Positions 43,598-53,405 of a stretch of DNA of 64,000 nucleotides are shown here, piece after piece. The position numbers were made by a program, and so were the translations under genes. The stretch's first letter is position 1. Each line of letters begins with the position of its first letter. Source of the DNA: Chimaeribacter arupi (GTDB lineage Bacteria > Pseudomonadota > Gammaproteobacteria > Enterobacterales > Enterobacteriaceae); assembly GCF_002858805.1 (NCBI RefSeq), contig NZ_PJZI01000019.1, positions 1-64,000 on the forward strand. The letters are read 5' to 3'. Under the pieces are notes generated by a model, which saw nothing but the letters and a program-made list of their open reading frames with translations, searched no databases and was not told the DNA's origin.

Positions 43598-43990
43598 ATG
43601 TATGAAAACCTGAAAAGTTTAGGGATCCCTAATCCGGATGATATTGACCGTTACAGCCTCCGTCAGGAAGCCAATAACGATATCCTCAAAATTTATTTCA
43701 GAAAGGATAAGGGTGAATTTTTCGCGAAAAGCGTGAAGTTTAAATACCCGCGCCAGCGCAAAACCGTGGTCGCGGACAATGCCGGCCAGGGGTTCAAAGA
43801 GATCCATGAGATCAACCCGAACCTGCGGTATGTGATCGACGAGCTGGACCAGATTTGCCAGCGCGATCAGGTTGAAGTGGATCTGAAACGTAAGATCCTG
43901 GATGACCTGCGCCATCTGGAGTCGGTGGTGGCCAACAAAATCGCCGAGATCGAATCCGATCTGGAAAAGCTGACCCGCAACGGCCGTTAG
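43598..43990 (+). CDS. yaeH: DUF3461 family protein YaeH
   Basis: Conserved protein of unknown function, 130 residues (E. coli 128), UPF0325. The core [17 protein letters not shown] is nearly invariant in the family and the C-terminal third is a charged helix. I chose the ATG at 43598, with AGAAAGG upstream and the family N terminus [10 protein letters not shown]. Confidence 0.95.
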   Translation: MYENLKSLGIPNPDDIDRYSLRQEANNDILKIYFRKDKGEFFAKSVKFKYPRQRKTVVADNAGQGFKEIHEINPNLRYVIDELDQICQRDQVEVDLKRKILDDLRHLESVVANKIAEIESDLEKLTRNGR

Positions 43991-44006
43991 GCCCTGCCCC
44001 GGCGAA

Positions 44007-44036
44007 AAAAAAGCACAGCCTGCGCTGTGCTTTTTT
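44007..44036. terminator. bidirectional terminator between yaeH and yqcA
   Basis: A run, 7-base stem GCACAGC/GCTGTGC and T6, serving both converging genes. It also marks the joint between the two blocks that are distant from each other in E. coli. Confidence 0.9.
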
Positions 44037-44048
44037 ATGCCCGGACGG

Positions 44049-44498
44049 TCAGCCCAGCAAGGTGCTCCACTGCTGCACCCAGGGGCCGCTGACCACTTCC
44101 GGCTCCGGCTGTTCGATAGCATCGATCTCCAGCCGCTCGCCAATCCGGGTCGCCCCCTGCTCCTGCAACAACGCATCAAACGCGCGCCCGCCGCCACAAA
44201 AATGGTCATAGCTGCTGTCACCGAGTGCGATCACGCCATAACGCAATTCCGGCTGATAACCCACATGCTCACGGATCGCCTCAAACAGCGGCACAATCGA
44301 ATCCGGCAGGTTGCCTTGCCCGGTGGTAGAGGTGATCACCAGCGCATAATGCGACCGGTAATATTGCCATGCCTCCAGCGTGCCCTCTTCAAACAGCTTA
44401 ACCTGATGTCCCTGTTTGGTGAGAATAGCTTCCGCCTCTTCTGCAACCATCAGCGCATTGCCATACACGGTGCCGACAAAAATGCCTACCTGAGCCAT
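44049..44498 (-). CDS. yqcA: flavodoxin-like protein YqcA
   Basis: Short-chain flavodoxin of 149 residues that should bind FMN: phosphate loop [15 protein letters not shown] and [16 protein letters not shown] are typical of the MioC/YqcA group. An in vivo electron partner is not established. Last gene of the yqcC-truC-yqcA operon. Confidence 0.94.
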   Translation of the reverse strand: MAQVGIFVGTVYGNALMVAEEAEAILTKQGHQVKLFEEGTLEAWQYYRSHYALVITSTTGQGNLPDSIVPLFEAIREHVGYQPELRYGVIALGDSSYDHFCGGGRAFDALLQEQGATRIGERLEIDAIEQPEPEVVSGPWVQQWSTLLG

Positions 44499-44525
44499 GC
44501 CGCTCCTCCCTTTTGGGTGATTGAA

Positions 44526-45299
44526 TCAGCCGTTATCCTGACCCGGCTGCGCCGGAAACTCAACCCTTTCCAGCGCCGGGACGCAGCCCTGCCAGCCAAA
44601 CGCGGTAGTGAGCCGTTGCCAGCGGTTGTCCCAACGGGCGGTCAGTGCCAGCGGTTCGCCGGTCACCGGGTGCGCCAGCGTCATATGGCTGGCATGGAGC
44701 ATCAGGCCGGGGCAGTCAAAGTGGCCCGCGATACCGCGGTTCTGACGCAGGTCACCATGCGTGGTATCGCCGATAATCGGGTGGCGCAAATGCGCCATAT
44801 GGCGGCGCAGCTGATGTTTGCGGCCGGTTTCCGGCGTCAGCTCGACCAGACTGAAACGGGACGTCGGGTAGCGCCCGATGGCCAGCGGCACTTCTGCCTG
44901 CGCCAGCGCACGATAGTGGCTGATGGCCGGCTGCGGGGCTTTGTCCGGGTTACTGAATTTGTCGGCGATCTTATCCAACTCTTCCGTCAGCGCGTAATCC
45001 ACCGTGCCATCCTCCAGCACATAGCCGCGCACCACCGCATGGTAGGTTTTCTGCACGTCACGCTGTTCAAACTGCTGGGAGAGCAGGCGCGCCACCTCAC
45101 TGGAGAGCGCCATCAACAGAATGCCGGACGTCGGGCGATCGAGGCGGTGGACGGTAAACACATGCTGGCCAATCTGATCGCGCAGGGTCTGCATAACAAA
45201 TACCGTTTCGTGGCGATCAAGCCAGCTGCGGTGCACCAGCCAGCCGGCCGGTTTGTTCACGGCAACCAGATGCGCATCCTGATACAGAATTTCCAGCAT
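44526..45299 (-). CDS. truC: tRNA pseudouridine(65) synthase
   Basis: RluA-family enzyme making pseudouridine 65 in tRNA(Ile1) and tRNA(Asp). It has 257 residues; the catalytic Asp is in VHRLDRPTSGILLMAL. The stop of yqcC lies one base before its ATG. Confidence 0.96.
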   Translation of the reverse strand: MLEILYQDAHLVAVNKPAGWLVHRSWLDRHETVFVMQTLRDQIGQHVFTVHRLDRPTSGILLMALSSEVARLLSQQFEQRDVQKTYHAVVRGYVLEDGTVDYALTEELDKIADKFSNPDKAPQPAISHYRALAQAEVPLAIGRYPTSRFSLVELTPETGRKHQLRRHMAHLRHPIIGDTTHGDLRQNRGIAGHFDCPGLMLHASHMTLAHPVTGEPLALTARWDNRWQRLTTAFGWQGCVPALERVEFPAQPGQDNG

Positions 45300-45300
45300 C

Positions 45301-45627
45301 TCAGGCTTCTTGGTTCAGCAGGTCATCGAGACGTTGTAACGCCGCCAGCAACCCGTGCGGCACGCTCTCCTGGCCGGTAAAGGCCATCTCGAAATAGGGG
45401 GTCAGGGCAAAGCGGGTCGGCAGCGCGGCCTGTTGCGCCAGCAGGGCCTGCATCCGCGGCAGGAACACCCATTGCAGCCACTGTTCGGCGCGCATGGTGT
45501 CCACGCTGAACGGCTCGGTGCTGTTAAACGCAGCCGCGTCAGGCGGTGCGGCCTGCCACAATCCGGCGGCTTTCATCGTCTGCTCAATCTCCAGCAGACG
45601 CTGTTGAACCTGGTTTTCTGTACTCAT
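45301..45627 (-). CDS. yqcC: DUF446 family protein YqcC
   Basis: Small all-helical protein of 108 residues (DUF446) with the conserved QWLQWVFLPRM segment. Function unknown. It is placed one base upstream of truC, so it is probably co-translated. Adjacent to csrB as in E. coli. Confidence 0.94.
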   Translation of the reverse strand: MSTENQVQQRLLEIEQTMKAAGLWQAAPPDAAAFNSTEPFSVDTMRAEQWLQWVFLPRMQALLAQQAALPTRFALTPYFEMAFTGQESVPHGLLAALQRLDDLLNQEA

Positions 45628-45735
45628 GGTTTCTCTCAGCTTTTACGTATTCAGCTTGCACAATCATCATCCGGTCGCCGGGTATCCGGCCGGGCCGGGA
45701 GAGCATACCATCAATTATCCGCCCCTCAAGGGCAC

Positions 45736-46098
45736 AAAAAAATGGGGGTACTGTAAAAACAGTACCCCCGGTTCGTTTTGCAGCGCTCCCGCTACCTGTG
45801 TGCTCCCTGCTCAATCCTTGAAAACTTTTCCAACGGTTATCCTAACCTGCTGTCCTTGTCTGACGTCCCTCTTTCATCCTGACGTGTCATCCTGCACCCT
45901 GCCGGTGCGCACTCCTTTAGTCTTCCTGACCCACCTGTCTGCTCCGTGGACAAGCTCTCATTCTCCATCCTGGAGGTGTCCCTTACTTCTTCCTGAAGCC
46001 TCCTGAGCATCTTCCTGATACTCTCCTGCATTCGTCCTGAATGCTCTCCTGCTGAAGCGGGTATCATCCTGATTATCCTGCTTCACCGCGTTCCCTCG
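45736..46098 (-). ncRNA. csrB: CsrB, CsrA-sequestering regulatory RNA
   Basis: Read on the minus strand, about 24 GGA triplets, most as AGGA or CAGGA in small hairpin loops, occur in about 360 nt. Blocks such as ACACCTCCAGGATGGAGAAT and GGAAAAGTTTTCAAGGAT are near-identical to E. coli CsrB, and the 3' end is a strong hairpin (GGGGGTACTG/CAGTACCCCC) plus T7. The RNA titrates CsrA and so derepresses glycogen, biofilm and virulence mRNAs. Position between yqcC and syd is conserved. The 5' end (about 46098) is inferred from a -10-like TATTAC at the complement of 46104-46109. Confidence 0.95.
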
Positions 46099-46273
46099 TG
46101 GTGGTAATACAATCGCTTATTTGCCTTAGTGCCGCAAGGCACTGTAAGTAAAACCCGTAACATGAACCTGCAACGCTTACCCTGACTTACCCAACAATTA
46201 TTTGAATTATAATGATTTTTATTTAAGCGACAGATAATAACACATGAAATTAAAAGCGATGTCTTACAGCCCG

Positions 46274-46291
46274 TGTGAGAGATCTCTTACA
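46274..46291. promoter_or_regulatory. UvrY/SirA response-regulator binding dyad of csrB
   Basis: TGTGAGAGATCTCTTACA is an 18-bp dyad extended by CCCG/CGGG arms, about 185 bp upstream of the likely csrB start. This is the known sequence and distance of the BarA-UvrY site that activates csrB. It lies 30 bp beyond the syd stop and may also form a hairpin in the syd transcript. Confidence 0.85.
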
Positions 46292-46321
46292 CGGGCATTG
46301 GGCAGAAGCGTAAGGCTCTTC

Positions 46322-46867
46322 TTACGCGGCCACCGGCTGAAGCTGGTTCAGGAAGGCCGGCAGGCTGGGCGCCAGCACCGTACGGCGTGCCGTCCCGAAG
46401 GATTCCAGCACCACATTCCCGGTCAGGTTACAGAGTGACACCATCAGCATCTCGGAATCCGTGGTGCCGATAAACAGCGTGGGTGACAGCTTCAGCCGTT
46501 TTTGCGTCACCAGATGGCCGATCAGGTTCTCCTGTAACCGGGTGAAATCCTCCTCACTCCAGACCTGCAACAGCGTCAGCGCCTGGCCGTCAAAGGTGGC
46601 GGTCATGTCCCCGGCATATTGGCTGGTGTAGAAAGCGTGGATCTCGTCGCGTAACTGAATGTCCAGCGCCCGCTCAACATTCGCCAGCGTGGCCGGCGGG
46701 CTGAAAGGCTGCGCCTGCCAGTACACCGCCTCATCGCTGCTGCGTAATACGCAGGGGGAAGGCACGCCCAGCAATGCCTCACTGGCGGGTGCAAAACCGG
46801 TCTGTGCCTGCCAGTGTGCTTCGTAACGCTGGGTGAAGGCCGACAGCGCCTCAACGGTATCTTTCAT
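46322..46867 (-). CDS. syd: SecY-interacting protein Syd
   Basis: Cytoplasmic protein that binds SecY and can displace misassembled translocons. It has 181 residues, exactly the E. coli length, from the ATG at 46867 with GAGAG upstream. The conserved [20 protein letters not shown] segment is clear. Divergent from queF, whose start is 74 bp away. Confidence 0.95.
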   Translation of the reverse strand: MKDTVEALSAFTQRYEAHWQAQTGFAPASEALLGVPSPCVLRSSDEAVYWQAQPFSPPATLANVERALDIQLRDEIHAFYTSQYAGDMTATFDGQALTLLQVWSEEDFTRLQENLIGHLVTQKRLKLSPTLFIGTTDSEMLMVSLCNLTGNVVLESFGTARRTVLAPSLPAFLNQLQPVAA

Positions 46868-46940
46868 ATTTTCTCTCATCTCTTGGGCAGGGTACGGTAA
46901 ACTGGGCACTATTGTACCTATCCCGACGTAAGGTGACAGC

Positions 46941-47786
46941 ATGTCCTCCTATCAGGAGCATCAGGCTCTGCAAAAACTGACCCTGGGGAAACCCACCGCT
47001 TATCAGGATCACTACGACGCCACACTGCTGCAGGCGGTGCCGCGCAGCATGAACCGTGAACCCCTGGGGCTCTACCCGGATAACCTGCCGTTCCACGGCG
47101 CGGATATCTGGACGCTGTATGAACTCTCCTGGCTGAATGCCAAAGGCCTGCCGCAGGTGGCCGTGGGTGATGTCCGGCTCAATGCCGCCAGCCTCAACCT
47201 GGTGGAGTCAAAAAGCTTCAAGCTTTACCTTAACAGCTTCAACCAGACTCGCTTTGCGAGCTGGGACGAGGTGCAGGCGACGCTGCAACGTGACCTCACT
47301 GCCTGTGCCCAGGGCGACGTGCAGGTGACGCTGTTCCGCCTGGATGAGGTGGAAGGCCAGCCGATCAGCCGCTTTGAAGGCGAATGCATCGACGATCAAG
47401 AGATTGAGATCGACAACTACCAGTTCAGCACCGACGTGCTGGCGCAGGCAACATGCGGCGAACCGGTGGAAGAGACCCTGGTCAGCCACCTGTTGAAATC
47501 CAACTGCCTGATCACCCACCAGCCGGACTGGGGCTCAGTGCAGATCCACTATCGCGGCAACCGCATCGATCGCGAGGCACTGCTGCGGTATCTGGTCTCT
47601 TTCCGCCATCACAATGAGTTCCACGAACAGTGTGTTGAGCGTATTTTCAACGATCTGATGCACTTTTTCCGCCCGGAAAAACTGGCAGTTTATGCCCGAT
47701 ATACCCGTCGTGGTGGTTTAGACATCAATCCTTGGCGGGCGAATTTCAATTTTGACCCGGCTGCCGGGCGTCTGGTGCGGCAATAA
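46941..47786 (+). CDS. queF: NADPH-dependent preQ0 reductase
   Basis: Reduces preQ0 nitrile to preQ1 in queuosine synthesis, the only known nitrile-to-amine enzyme. Type II QueF of 281 residues. The QueF motif [17 protein letters not shown] lies in the N-terminal half, and the catalytic Cys lies in [16 protein letters not shown] in the C-terminal half. Confidence 0.96.
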   Translation: MSSYQEHQALQKLTLGKPTAYQDHYDATLLQAVPRSMNREPLGLYPDNLPFHGADIWTLYELSWLNAKGLPQVAVGDVRLNAASLNLVESKSFKLYLNSFNQTRFASWDEVQATLQRDLTACAQGDVQVTLFRLDEVEGQPISRFEGECIDDQEIEIDNYQFSTDVLAQATCGEPVEETLVSHLLKSNCLITHQPDWGSVQIHYRGNRIDREALLRYLVSFRHHNEFHEQCVERIFNDLMHFFRPEKLAVYARYTRRGGLDINPWRANFNFDPAAGRLVRQ

Positions 47787-47902
47787 TTGCGAGACGCCGC
47801 TCAACAAACAACCGAACACTAATCAGGCATTGGTAAAAAGCCAGGGGCATCGTTAAGGTTAAAGAAATAACAACGGCATCACACAGGATGTAAGGAGCAA
47901 TT

Positions 47903-49267
47903 TTGATTACTCATATCAGCCCGCTTGGCTCTATGGATCTGTTGTCACAACTGGAAGTCGATATGCTGAAACGGACGGCCAGCAGCGACTTATACCGTCT
48001 TTTCCGTAACTGTTCCCTGGCTGTGCTGAACAGCGGCAGCCAGACCGATAACAGCAAGCAATTGCTGGATCGTTTTCAAGACTTTGATATCAACGTGCTG
48101 CGCCGTGAGCGCGGGGTAAAACTCGAGCTGGTTAACCCGCCGGAAGAGGCCTTTGTCGACGGGAAGATTATCCGTTCGCTGCAAGCCAACCTGTTTGCCG
48201 TGCTGCGCGATATTCTGTTTGTGAATGCGCAAATGACCAGCGCCGGGCGTCTCCAGCATCTTGACCTGGAAAACCCGGCGCACCTCACCAACCTGGTGTT
48301 CTCTATCCTGCGCAATGCGCGCACGCTCCATCTGGATGAAGACCCAAACCTGGTGGTGTGCTGGGGCGGCCACTCGATTAACGAAACCGAATACCTCTAT
48401 GCCCGCCGCGTCGGCAGTGAGCTGGGCCTGCGTGAGCTGAATATCTGCACCGGCTGCGGGCCGGGGGCCATGGAAGCGCCGATGAAAGGCGCGGCCGTGG
48501 GCCATGCACAACAGCGCTACAAAGGCGGGCGTTTCATCGGCATGACGGAGCCGTCAATCATTGCCGCCGAACCGCCTAACCCGCTGGTGAACGAGCTTAT
48601 CATCATGCCGGACATCGAAAAGCGCCTGGAAGCGTTTGTGCGTATCGCCCACGGCATCGTCATCTTCCCCGGCGGCGTCGGCACCGCCGAGGAGCTGCTC
48701 TACCTGCTGGGGATCCTGATGAACCCGGAGAACCAGGATCAGGTCTTGCCGCTGATCCTCACCGGGCCGAAAGAGAGTGCCGACTACTTCCGCGTGCTGG
48801 ATGAATTCATCTTTAACACGCTGGGCGAAGAGGCGCGCCGCCACTACACCATCATCATTGATGATCCGGCTGAAGTAGCACGCCAGATGAAAAAAGCGAT
48901 GCCGCTGGTGAAAGAGAACCGCCGCGCCACCGGTGATGCCTACAGCTTTAACTGGTCAATCCGTATTGAGCCGGATCTGCAACTGCCGTTCCTGCCGACC
49001 CATGAAAACATGGCCGGCCTGAACCTCTACCCTGACCAACCGGCCCAGGAGCTGGCGGCCTCACTGCGCCGGGCGTTCTCCGGCATCGTGACCGGTAACG
49101 TCAAAGAGTTCGGAATCCAGGCGATTGAGACCTTCGGCCCTTATAAACTGCATGGCGATCCGCAACTGATGAAGCAGATGGACAGCCTGTTGCAAGGGTT
49201 TGTGGCCCAGCACCGCATGAAACTGCCCGGCACGGCTTACATTCCCTGCTATGAGATCTGTGCCTGA
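47903..49267 (+). CDS. ppnN: pyrimidine/purine nucleotide 5'-monophosphate nucleosidase
   Basis: Cleaves nucleoside monophosphates to base and ribose-5-phosphate and is allosterically activated by (p)ppGpp. It has 454 residues, with the LOG-type motif [15 protein letters not shown] and an upstream [13 protein letters not shown]. It starts with TTG, as in E. coli, preceded by AAGGAGCAA. In E. coli sdaCB follows; here xni is next, 86 bp on. Confidence 0.96.
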   Translation: MITHISPLGSMDLLSQLEVDMLKRTASSDLYRLFRNCSLAVLNSGSQTDNSKQLLDRFQDFDINVLRRERGVKLELVNPPEEAFVDGKIIRSLQANLFAVLRDILFVNAQMTSAGRLQHLDLENPAHLTNLVFSILRNARTLHLDEDPNLVVCWGGHSINETEYLYARRVGSELGLRELNICTGCGPGAMEAPMKGAAVGHAQQRYKGGRFIGMTEPSIIAAEPPNPLVNELIIMPDIEKRLEAFVRIAHGIVIFPGGVGTAEELLYLLGILMNPENQDQVLPLILTGPKESADYFRVLDEFIFNTLGEEARRHYTIIIDDPAEVARQMKKAMPLVKENRRATGDAYSFNWSIRIEPDLQLPFLPTHENMAGLNLYPDQPAQELAASLRRAFSGIVTGNVKEFGIQAIETFGPYKLHGDPQLMKQMDSLLQGFVAQHRMKLPGTAYIPCYEICA

Positions 49268-49353
49268 TCCCCTCCCCCGGCGCGGCTTCCGCGGCGTCGT
49301 TTTTTCTTTTCCGCCGGGCTGCCCGGCGGAGTTTTACACCAGGTCTGCCCGCC

Positions 49354-50106
49354 ATGATCCATCTTTTAATTATTGATGCCCTTAACCTTATCCGGCGCAT
49401 CCATGCGGTACAGGGCTCACCCTGTCAGGATGCCTGCCGCCACGCCCTCAGCCAGATCTGCCAACATGCGCAGCCCACCCATGCGGTGGCCGTGTTCGAC
49501 GAGGATGACCGCGCAGACAGCTGGCGTCACCGCTGCCTGCCGGAGTACAAAGCCGGGCGCAACCCGATGCCGGAAAACCTGCAACAGGAGTTGCCTCTGC
49601 TGCGTGCAGCCTTTGAGGCTGCGGGCATCGCCTGCTGGCAATCGCCCGGCCATGAGGCGGATGACATCGCCGCTACCCTGGCGGTAAAAGTGGCCGGTGC
49701 CGGGCATCAGGTGACGATTGTGTCCACCGACAAAGGCTATTGCCAGCTGCTGGCCCCCCAGGTGCAGATCCGCGACTACTTCCAGAAACGCTGGCTGGAT
49801 CTGCCGTTTGTGATGCAGGAATTTGGCGTCACCCCGTCCCAGCTGCCTGACTTCTGGGGCCTGGCCGGCATCAGCAGCAGCAAAATCCCCGGCGTCAGTG
49901 GTGTTGGGCCGAAAACGGCTGTCACCCTGCTGCAACAGGCGGGGTCGCTGGAGGCGCTTTACGATAATCTGGAGGCAGTGCCGGAGAAGTGGCGGGCAAA
50001 ACTGGTACAGCACCGGGACGCGGCGTTTGCCAGCAAACAGGTAGCGACCCTCTGCACCGATGTGCCGCTGCATGGCAATCTGCAACAGCTCAGGTTACCG
50101 GCGTAA
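49354..50106 (+). CDS. xni: flap endonuclease Xni (ExoIX)
   Basis: FEN-family structure-specific nuclease homologous to the 5' nuclease domain of Pol I. It has 250 residues, acidic metal ligands ([22 protein letters not shown]) and the helix-3-turn-helix motif [12 protein letters not shown]. Some of the usual second-site ligands are reduced in this family, so activity may be weaker than Pol I. Confidence 0.94.
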   Translation: MIHLLIIDALNLIRRIHAVQGSPCQDACRHALSQICQHAQPTHAVAVFDEDDRADSWRHRCLPEYKAGRNPMPENLQQELPLLRAAFEAAGIACWQSPGHEADDIAATLAVKVAGAGHQVTIVSTDKGYCQLLAPQVQIRDYFQKRWLDLPFVMQEFGVTPSQLPDFWGLAGISSSKIPGVSGVGPKTAVTLLQQAGSLEALYDNLEAVPEKWRAKLVQHRDAAFASKQVATLCTDVPLHGNLQQLRLPA

Positions 50107-50138
50107 AAAAGAGAACGGCACGCTGTGCGTGCCGTTCT
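50105..50138. terminator. terminator between xni and rlmM
   Basis: Perfect 12-base stem (AGAACGGCACGC/GCGTGCCGTTCT) with a T6 run on the minus strand for rlmM. The + side tail (GGATT) is weaker for xni. Confidence 0.85.
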
Positions 50139-50141
50139 GGA

Positions 50142-51242
50142 TTAACGCTCGTCGCGACGGCCGGGGACGGCCGACCACATCCGGCGCACATGCACCGTCA
50201 CTTCTTCACGGTCGTGATAGAGCTGTTTGGCGTGAATCTCGGAGTTGATACCGTTCTCATCAAGCTGCTCCTTGATCGCCTGGAGATTCTGGCTCACCTC
50301 TTCGTAGCGCTTTTTCATCGGCAGCTTCAGGTTGAAGATCGCCTCGCGGCACCAGCCTTTGACCAGCCAGTCCGTCATCAGCTGCGCCACTTTCGCCGGT
50401 TTTTCTACCATGTCGCACACCAGCCAGTAGATGTTGTTGCGCGGCGGCTCAAAGCGGAAACCGTCCGCTTTATAGTGCGTAACCTGCCCGGTTTCCATCA
50501 GGCTTGGCGCCATCGGGCCGTTATCCACGGCGTGTACCATCATGCTGCGCTGCACCAGTTGGTAAGTCCAGCCACCGGGGCAGGCCCCGAGATCCACCGC
50601 ATGCATCCCGCTCGCCAGGCGCTCGTCCCATTCGTCTGCCGGAATAAAGACGTGGAACGCCTCTTCCAGTTTCAGGGTGGAGCGGCTCGGCGCATCTGAC
50701 GGGAATTTCAGGCGCGGGATGCCCATATAGAACGGGGAGTTGTTATTGCTGTAGGAGTAACCGACATAACAGCACCCAGGGGCGATAAAGAAGACGTGCA
50801 CCACCGGGCGGTGCGGGTTTTCACGCTGCGCCATCACATTTTGCTCACGCATCCCGGCGCGCAACGGTACCGTGAGTTTGCGGCAGAATTTGGTCAGCTC
50901 TTTGGCGTCGTTAGTGTCCGGCACTTCCACGCGCAGCTCGCCGGCGCCCTGCACCACGCCGACCAGCATCCCGACAATCGGCGATACGCGGTCATCCACC
51001 GGCAGATCCTTCAGCAGCTCCCCGACCACCAGCATCTGGCGGGCGAAAATCAGCTCGCGGAACGGCAGCTCGCGCGCCAGTTTATCGGCCTCTTCCGGCT
51101 GGTAGCACTCAAACAGCACATAACCGCTGTTCTCTTTGACCCTGGCAAAACCGAACACCTCGCGGGCGGCCGCTTTCTCCGTAATTTCTGCCGCGCACTC
51201 TTTCTCAAAACCGGGGCGACAATACAACGCTAACTTATTCAT
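50142..51242 (-). CDS. rlmM: 23S rRNA 2'-O-ribose C2498 methyltransferase
   Basis: Methylates C2498 in the peptidyl-transferase centre. It has 366 residues from the ATG at 51242, the exact family length; an earlier in-frame start would lie well inside ygdD. An N-terminal THUMP-like domain precedes the Rossmann core with the SAM motif [14 protein letters not shown]. Overlaps the ygdD end by 8 bp. Confidence 0.96.
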   Translation of the reverse strand: MNKLALYCRPGFEKECAAEITEKAAAREVFGFARVKENSGYVLFECYQPEEADKLARELPFRELIFARQMLVVGELLKDLPVDDRVSPIVGMLVGVVQGAGELRVEVPDTNDAKELTKFCRKLTVPLRAGMREQNVMAQRENPHRPVVHVFFIAPGCCYVGYSYSNNNSPFYMGIPRLKFPSDAPSRSTLKLEEAFHVFIPADEWDERLASGMHAVDLGACPGGWTYQLVQRSMMVHAVDNGPMAPSLMETGQVTHYKADGFRFEPPRNNIYWLVCDMVEKPAKVAQLMTDWLVKGWCREAIFNLKLPMKKRYEEVSQNLQAIKEQLDENGINSEIHAKQLYHDREEVTVHVRRMWSAVPGRRDER

Positions 51243-51630
51243 GGCGATCTGCCTTTCTCTTAAGACGCAACGCGCCAATCAACATCAAAACCCAGCCCGC
51301 CAGGAAGCAGAAGCCCCCAACCGGCGTAACGAATACCCACATACGCAGCTGTGACAGCGCCAGGCAGTAAAGGCTACCGCTGAACAGCACCGTCCCCAGC
51401 GCCAGCAACGCCCCGCTCCAGTAAAACCACAGGCTGGCACGGCGCTGCATCGCCAGGGAGAGGCCCATAATGGCAAGGGTATGGAAACCCTGATAATTCA
51501 GGCCGGTCTGGATCCAGCCCATCTCTTTTGTGCCCAGTGAGGCGCTCAGCACATGGGCGCCGAATGCGCCCAGCGCCACAAAAACAAAGCCGCTGATGGC
51601 GGCAAAAATCAGCATGAAACGGCTGCTCAT
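51235..51630 (-). CDS. ygdD: DUF423 inner-membrane protein YgdD
   Basis: Small membrane protein with four predicted helices, 131 residues (E. coli length), DUF423. Conserved [12 protein letters not shown] and [13 protein letters not shown]. Function unknown. Second gene of gcvA-ygdD-rlmM; it overlaps rlmM. Confidence 0.95.
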   Translation of the reverse strand: MSSRFMLIFAAISGFVFVALGAFGAHVLSASLGTKEMGWIQTGLNYQGFHTLAIMGLSLAMQRRASLWFYWSGALLALGTVLFSGSLYCLALSQLRMWVFVTPVGGFCFLAGWVLMLIGALRLKRKADRHE

Positions 51631-51705
51631 GGTATGACCCATCTTTCTTTAAAAACGGCGTATGAAAGTAAAACCCAAAAAGCCTGTGTCAGGAACGACG
51701 CGCAC

Positions 51706-52626
51706 TTAATGTTCGTATCGGAAACGGAATTTTTCCTGTTCGCTGGCCGCGCGGGCCAGGATCCATTGCCGGAAGGCGGCTATTTTACCGAGTTCTGCCT
51801 GACTGTCATGACATACCAGATAAAAAGCGTTTTTACTTACCAGCACGTCATTAAACGGGCAGACCAGGCGACCGGCCTCAATCTCCATCTGCGTCATGAC
51901 ATTATTGACCAGCGCGACCCCCTGGCCATGCACGGCCGCCTGCACCACCATCGCGCTGTGGCTGAAAATCGGCCCTTGCTGCACATTAATGTGCGACAAC
52001 CCCAATTGACGGGTATAGGCCAGCCAGTCACGGCGTGAGGAGTCATGCAGCAGGGTATGGTAAGCCAGATCGGCCGGGGTTTTCAGCGGGTGGTCGCCGG
52101 TGGTCAGCAACAGCGGTGAACAGGCCGGCAGCAGGTATTCGGCGTAGAGCCGCTCTGCGCGCAGCCCCGGCCAGTTGCCGCGGCCATAAAAAATCGCCAC
52201 ATCCACGTCATCCGCCAGCTTGTCCTCTTCGCGGTCAACCGCCTGGATACGCACATCAATGCCGGGATAGGCCGAGTTGAAGCCGGAAAGGCGCGGCACC
52301 AGCCATTGGATGGCAAAGCTCGGCGGCAGGCTGACGGTGAGTGCGCCTTTGGCGCTGCGGGCCTGCAATTTGCGGGTGGCGTCATTTAATGCCGTAAATA
52401 TCTCTTTAATGTCAAGGTAATAACTCTGGCCCTCTTCCGTCAGCAGCAGGGACCGGTTGCGGCGGCGGAACAATTTAAGGCCGAGAAAATCTTCCAATGA
52501 TTTGATTTGGTGACTGACGGCTGCCTGGGTAACGAACAGTTCCTCAGCCGCTTTGGTAAAGCTCAGATGGCGGGCAGCCGCATCAAATACCCGCAGGGCA
52601 TTGAGCGGGGGGAGTCGTTTTGACAT
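51706..52626 (-). CDS. gcvA: LysR-type regulator of glycine cleavage, GcvA
   Basis: Activates the gcvTHP glycine-cleavage operon and the sRNA gcvB when glycine is high, and represses without it. It has 306 residues, a winged helix-turn-helix (LSFTKAAEELFVTQAAVSHQIKSLE) and an effector-binding domain. Divergent from gcvB; a CTAAT half-site (complement of 52681-52685) fits the GcvA recognition core. Confidence 0.96.
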   Translation of the reverse strand: MSKRLPPLNALRVFDAAARHLSFTKAAEELFVTQAAVSHQIKSLEDFLGLKLFRRRNRSLLLTEEGQSYYLDIKEIFTALNDATRKLQARSAKGALTVSLPPSFAIQWLVPRLSGFNSAYPGIDVRIQAVDREEDKLADDVDVAIFYGRGNWPGLRAERLYAEYLLPACSPLLLTTGDHPLKTPADLAYHTLLHDSSRRDWLAYTRQLGLSHINVQQGPIFSHSAMVVQAAVHGQGVALVNNVMTQMEIEAGRLVCPFNDVLVSKNAFYLVCHDSQAELGKIAAFRQWILARAASEQEKFRFRYEH

Positions 52627-52717
52627 GGTAAACAGCTTATGAGTTGACGTGTGATTACAACAAATAATTTTTAGTTACTTATTAGATTTTTTTATCCGAG
52701 CCATTATAAATTGTCCG

Positions 52718-52746
52718 TTGAGGATGCGCCAGCAAATACCTATAGT
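52718..52746 (+). promoter_or_regulatory. gcvB promoter
   Basis: TTGAGG (52718-52723) and TATAGT (52741-52746) with a 17-bp spacer, 6 bp before the sRNA's first base. AT-rich GcvA-binding DNA (52640-52700) lies upstream. Confidence 0.85.
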
Positions 52747-52752
52747 GGCGGC

Positions 52753-52950
52753 ACTTCCCGGGCCGGAACGAAAAGTTGATGGGTATGAGGATACCGAGAG
52801 GCTTTTGGCTTGTGGTTGTGATGTTGTGTTTGCAAGTTGTCTGGCACTCCAGACGCAGTAGCAGAAGCTACTCTTTTTCACTTCCTGTACATTTACCCTG
52901 TCTGTCCATAGTGATTTATGCAGCACCGCACTTTGCGGTGCTTTTTTTTT
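52753..52950 (+). ncRNA. gcvB: GcvB small RNA
   Basis: Hfq-dependent sRNA of about 198 nt that represses many amino-acid and peptide transporter mRNAs. The 5' ACTTCC start, the G/U-rich R1 seed region (TTGTGGTTGTGATGTTGTG), the CACTTCCTGTACATTTACCC block and the rho-independent terminator (GCACCGCA/TGCGGTGC plus T9) all match E. coli GcvB. The central 5' stem region differs. Transport genes such as metQ could be targets, but that is inference. Confidence 0.97.
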
Positions 52951-52990
52951 GCGTGTGGCGGAGCTGTGCGCCCCGCCGGCAAAGGGCCTG

Positions 52991-53212
52991 TTACTCCCCT
53001 TTCACCATCTCTTTCACGTCTGCACGGTTGATCTGCTGTTCATTGCCATAGGCGTCTTTGTAGCTGATCATCCCGGTATCATCATCAACCTGAGGTTTCC
53101 CTTCAGACACGATGGTACGGCCATCATTGGTGTGCATCACATAGTTGCTGGAACAGGCAGCCAACGTACAGGTCAACATTACGGCAGAAACCACTGCTGC
53201 TAACTTTTTCAT
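52991..53212 (-). CDS. ygdI: YgdI/YgdR family lipoprotein
   Basis: Small lipoprotein (73 residues) with lipobox LAAC (lipidated Cys20) and the DUF903 SH3-like domain NYVMHTNDGRTIVSEGKPQ, closest to YgdI. I chose the second of two adjacent ATGs because AAGGAG is then 6 bases upstream. Function unknown. Its 3' end faces the gcvB terminator. Confidence 0.93.
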   Translation of the reverse strand: MKKLAAVVSAVMLTCTLAACSSNYVMHTNDGRTIVSEGKPQVDDDTGMISYKDAYGNEQQINRADVKEMVKGE

Positions 53213-53405
53213 CATGAACTCCTTGTAGAGAGATGTTTTCTCGAATTGTTGCTGTTATCAGGCGAAAAATTTTTTAGCCCGTTATAAATCAGCATAACAA
53301 AGTTCCGAGAGTTTGCCAGAAAAGTGCCCCCCGCCCCCACCCGGCCTTGTGCCGCCGCGTTAAATCGGCGAGGATCGGTGCCAGTAATCAGGAGAGCGCA
53401 ATTCC

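Noticed and set aside
44037-45380. 447-codon open frame antisense to yqcA and truC
   Set aside because: Covers two conserved genes and a gene boundary; amino-acid composition is typical of antisense frames.
45626-46006. Open frame across the yqcC-syd gap
   Set aside because: The DNA is the non-coding RNA CsrB; the frame only reflects absence of stops in GGA repeats.
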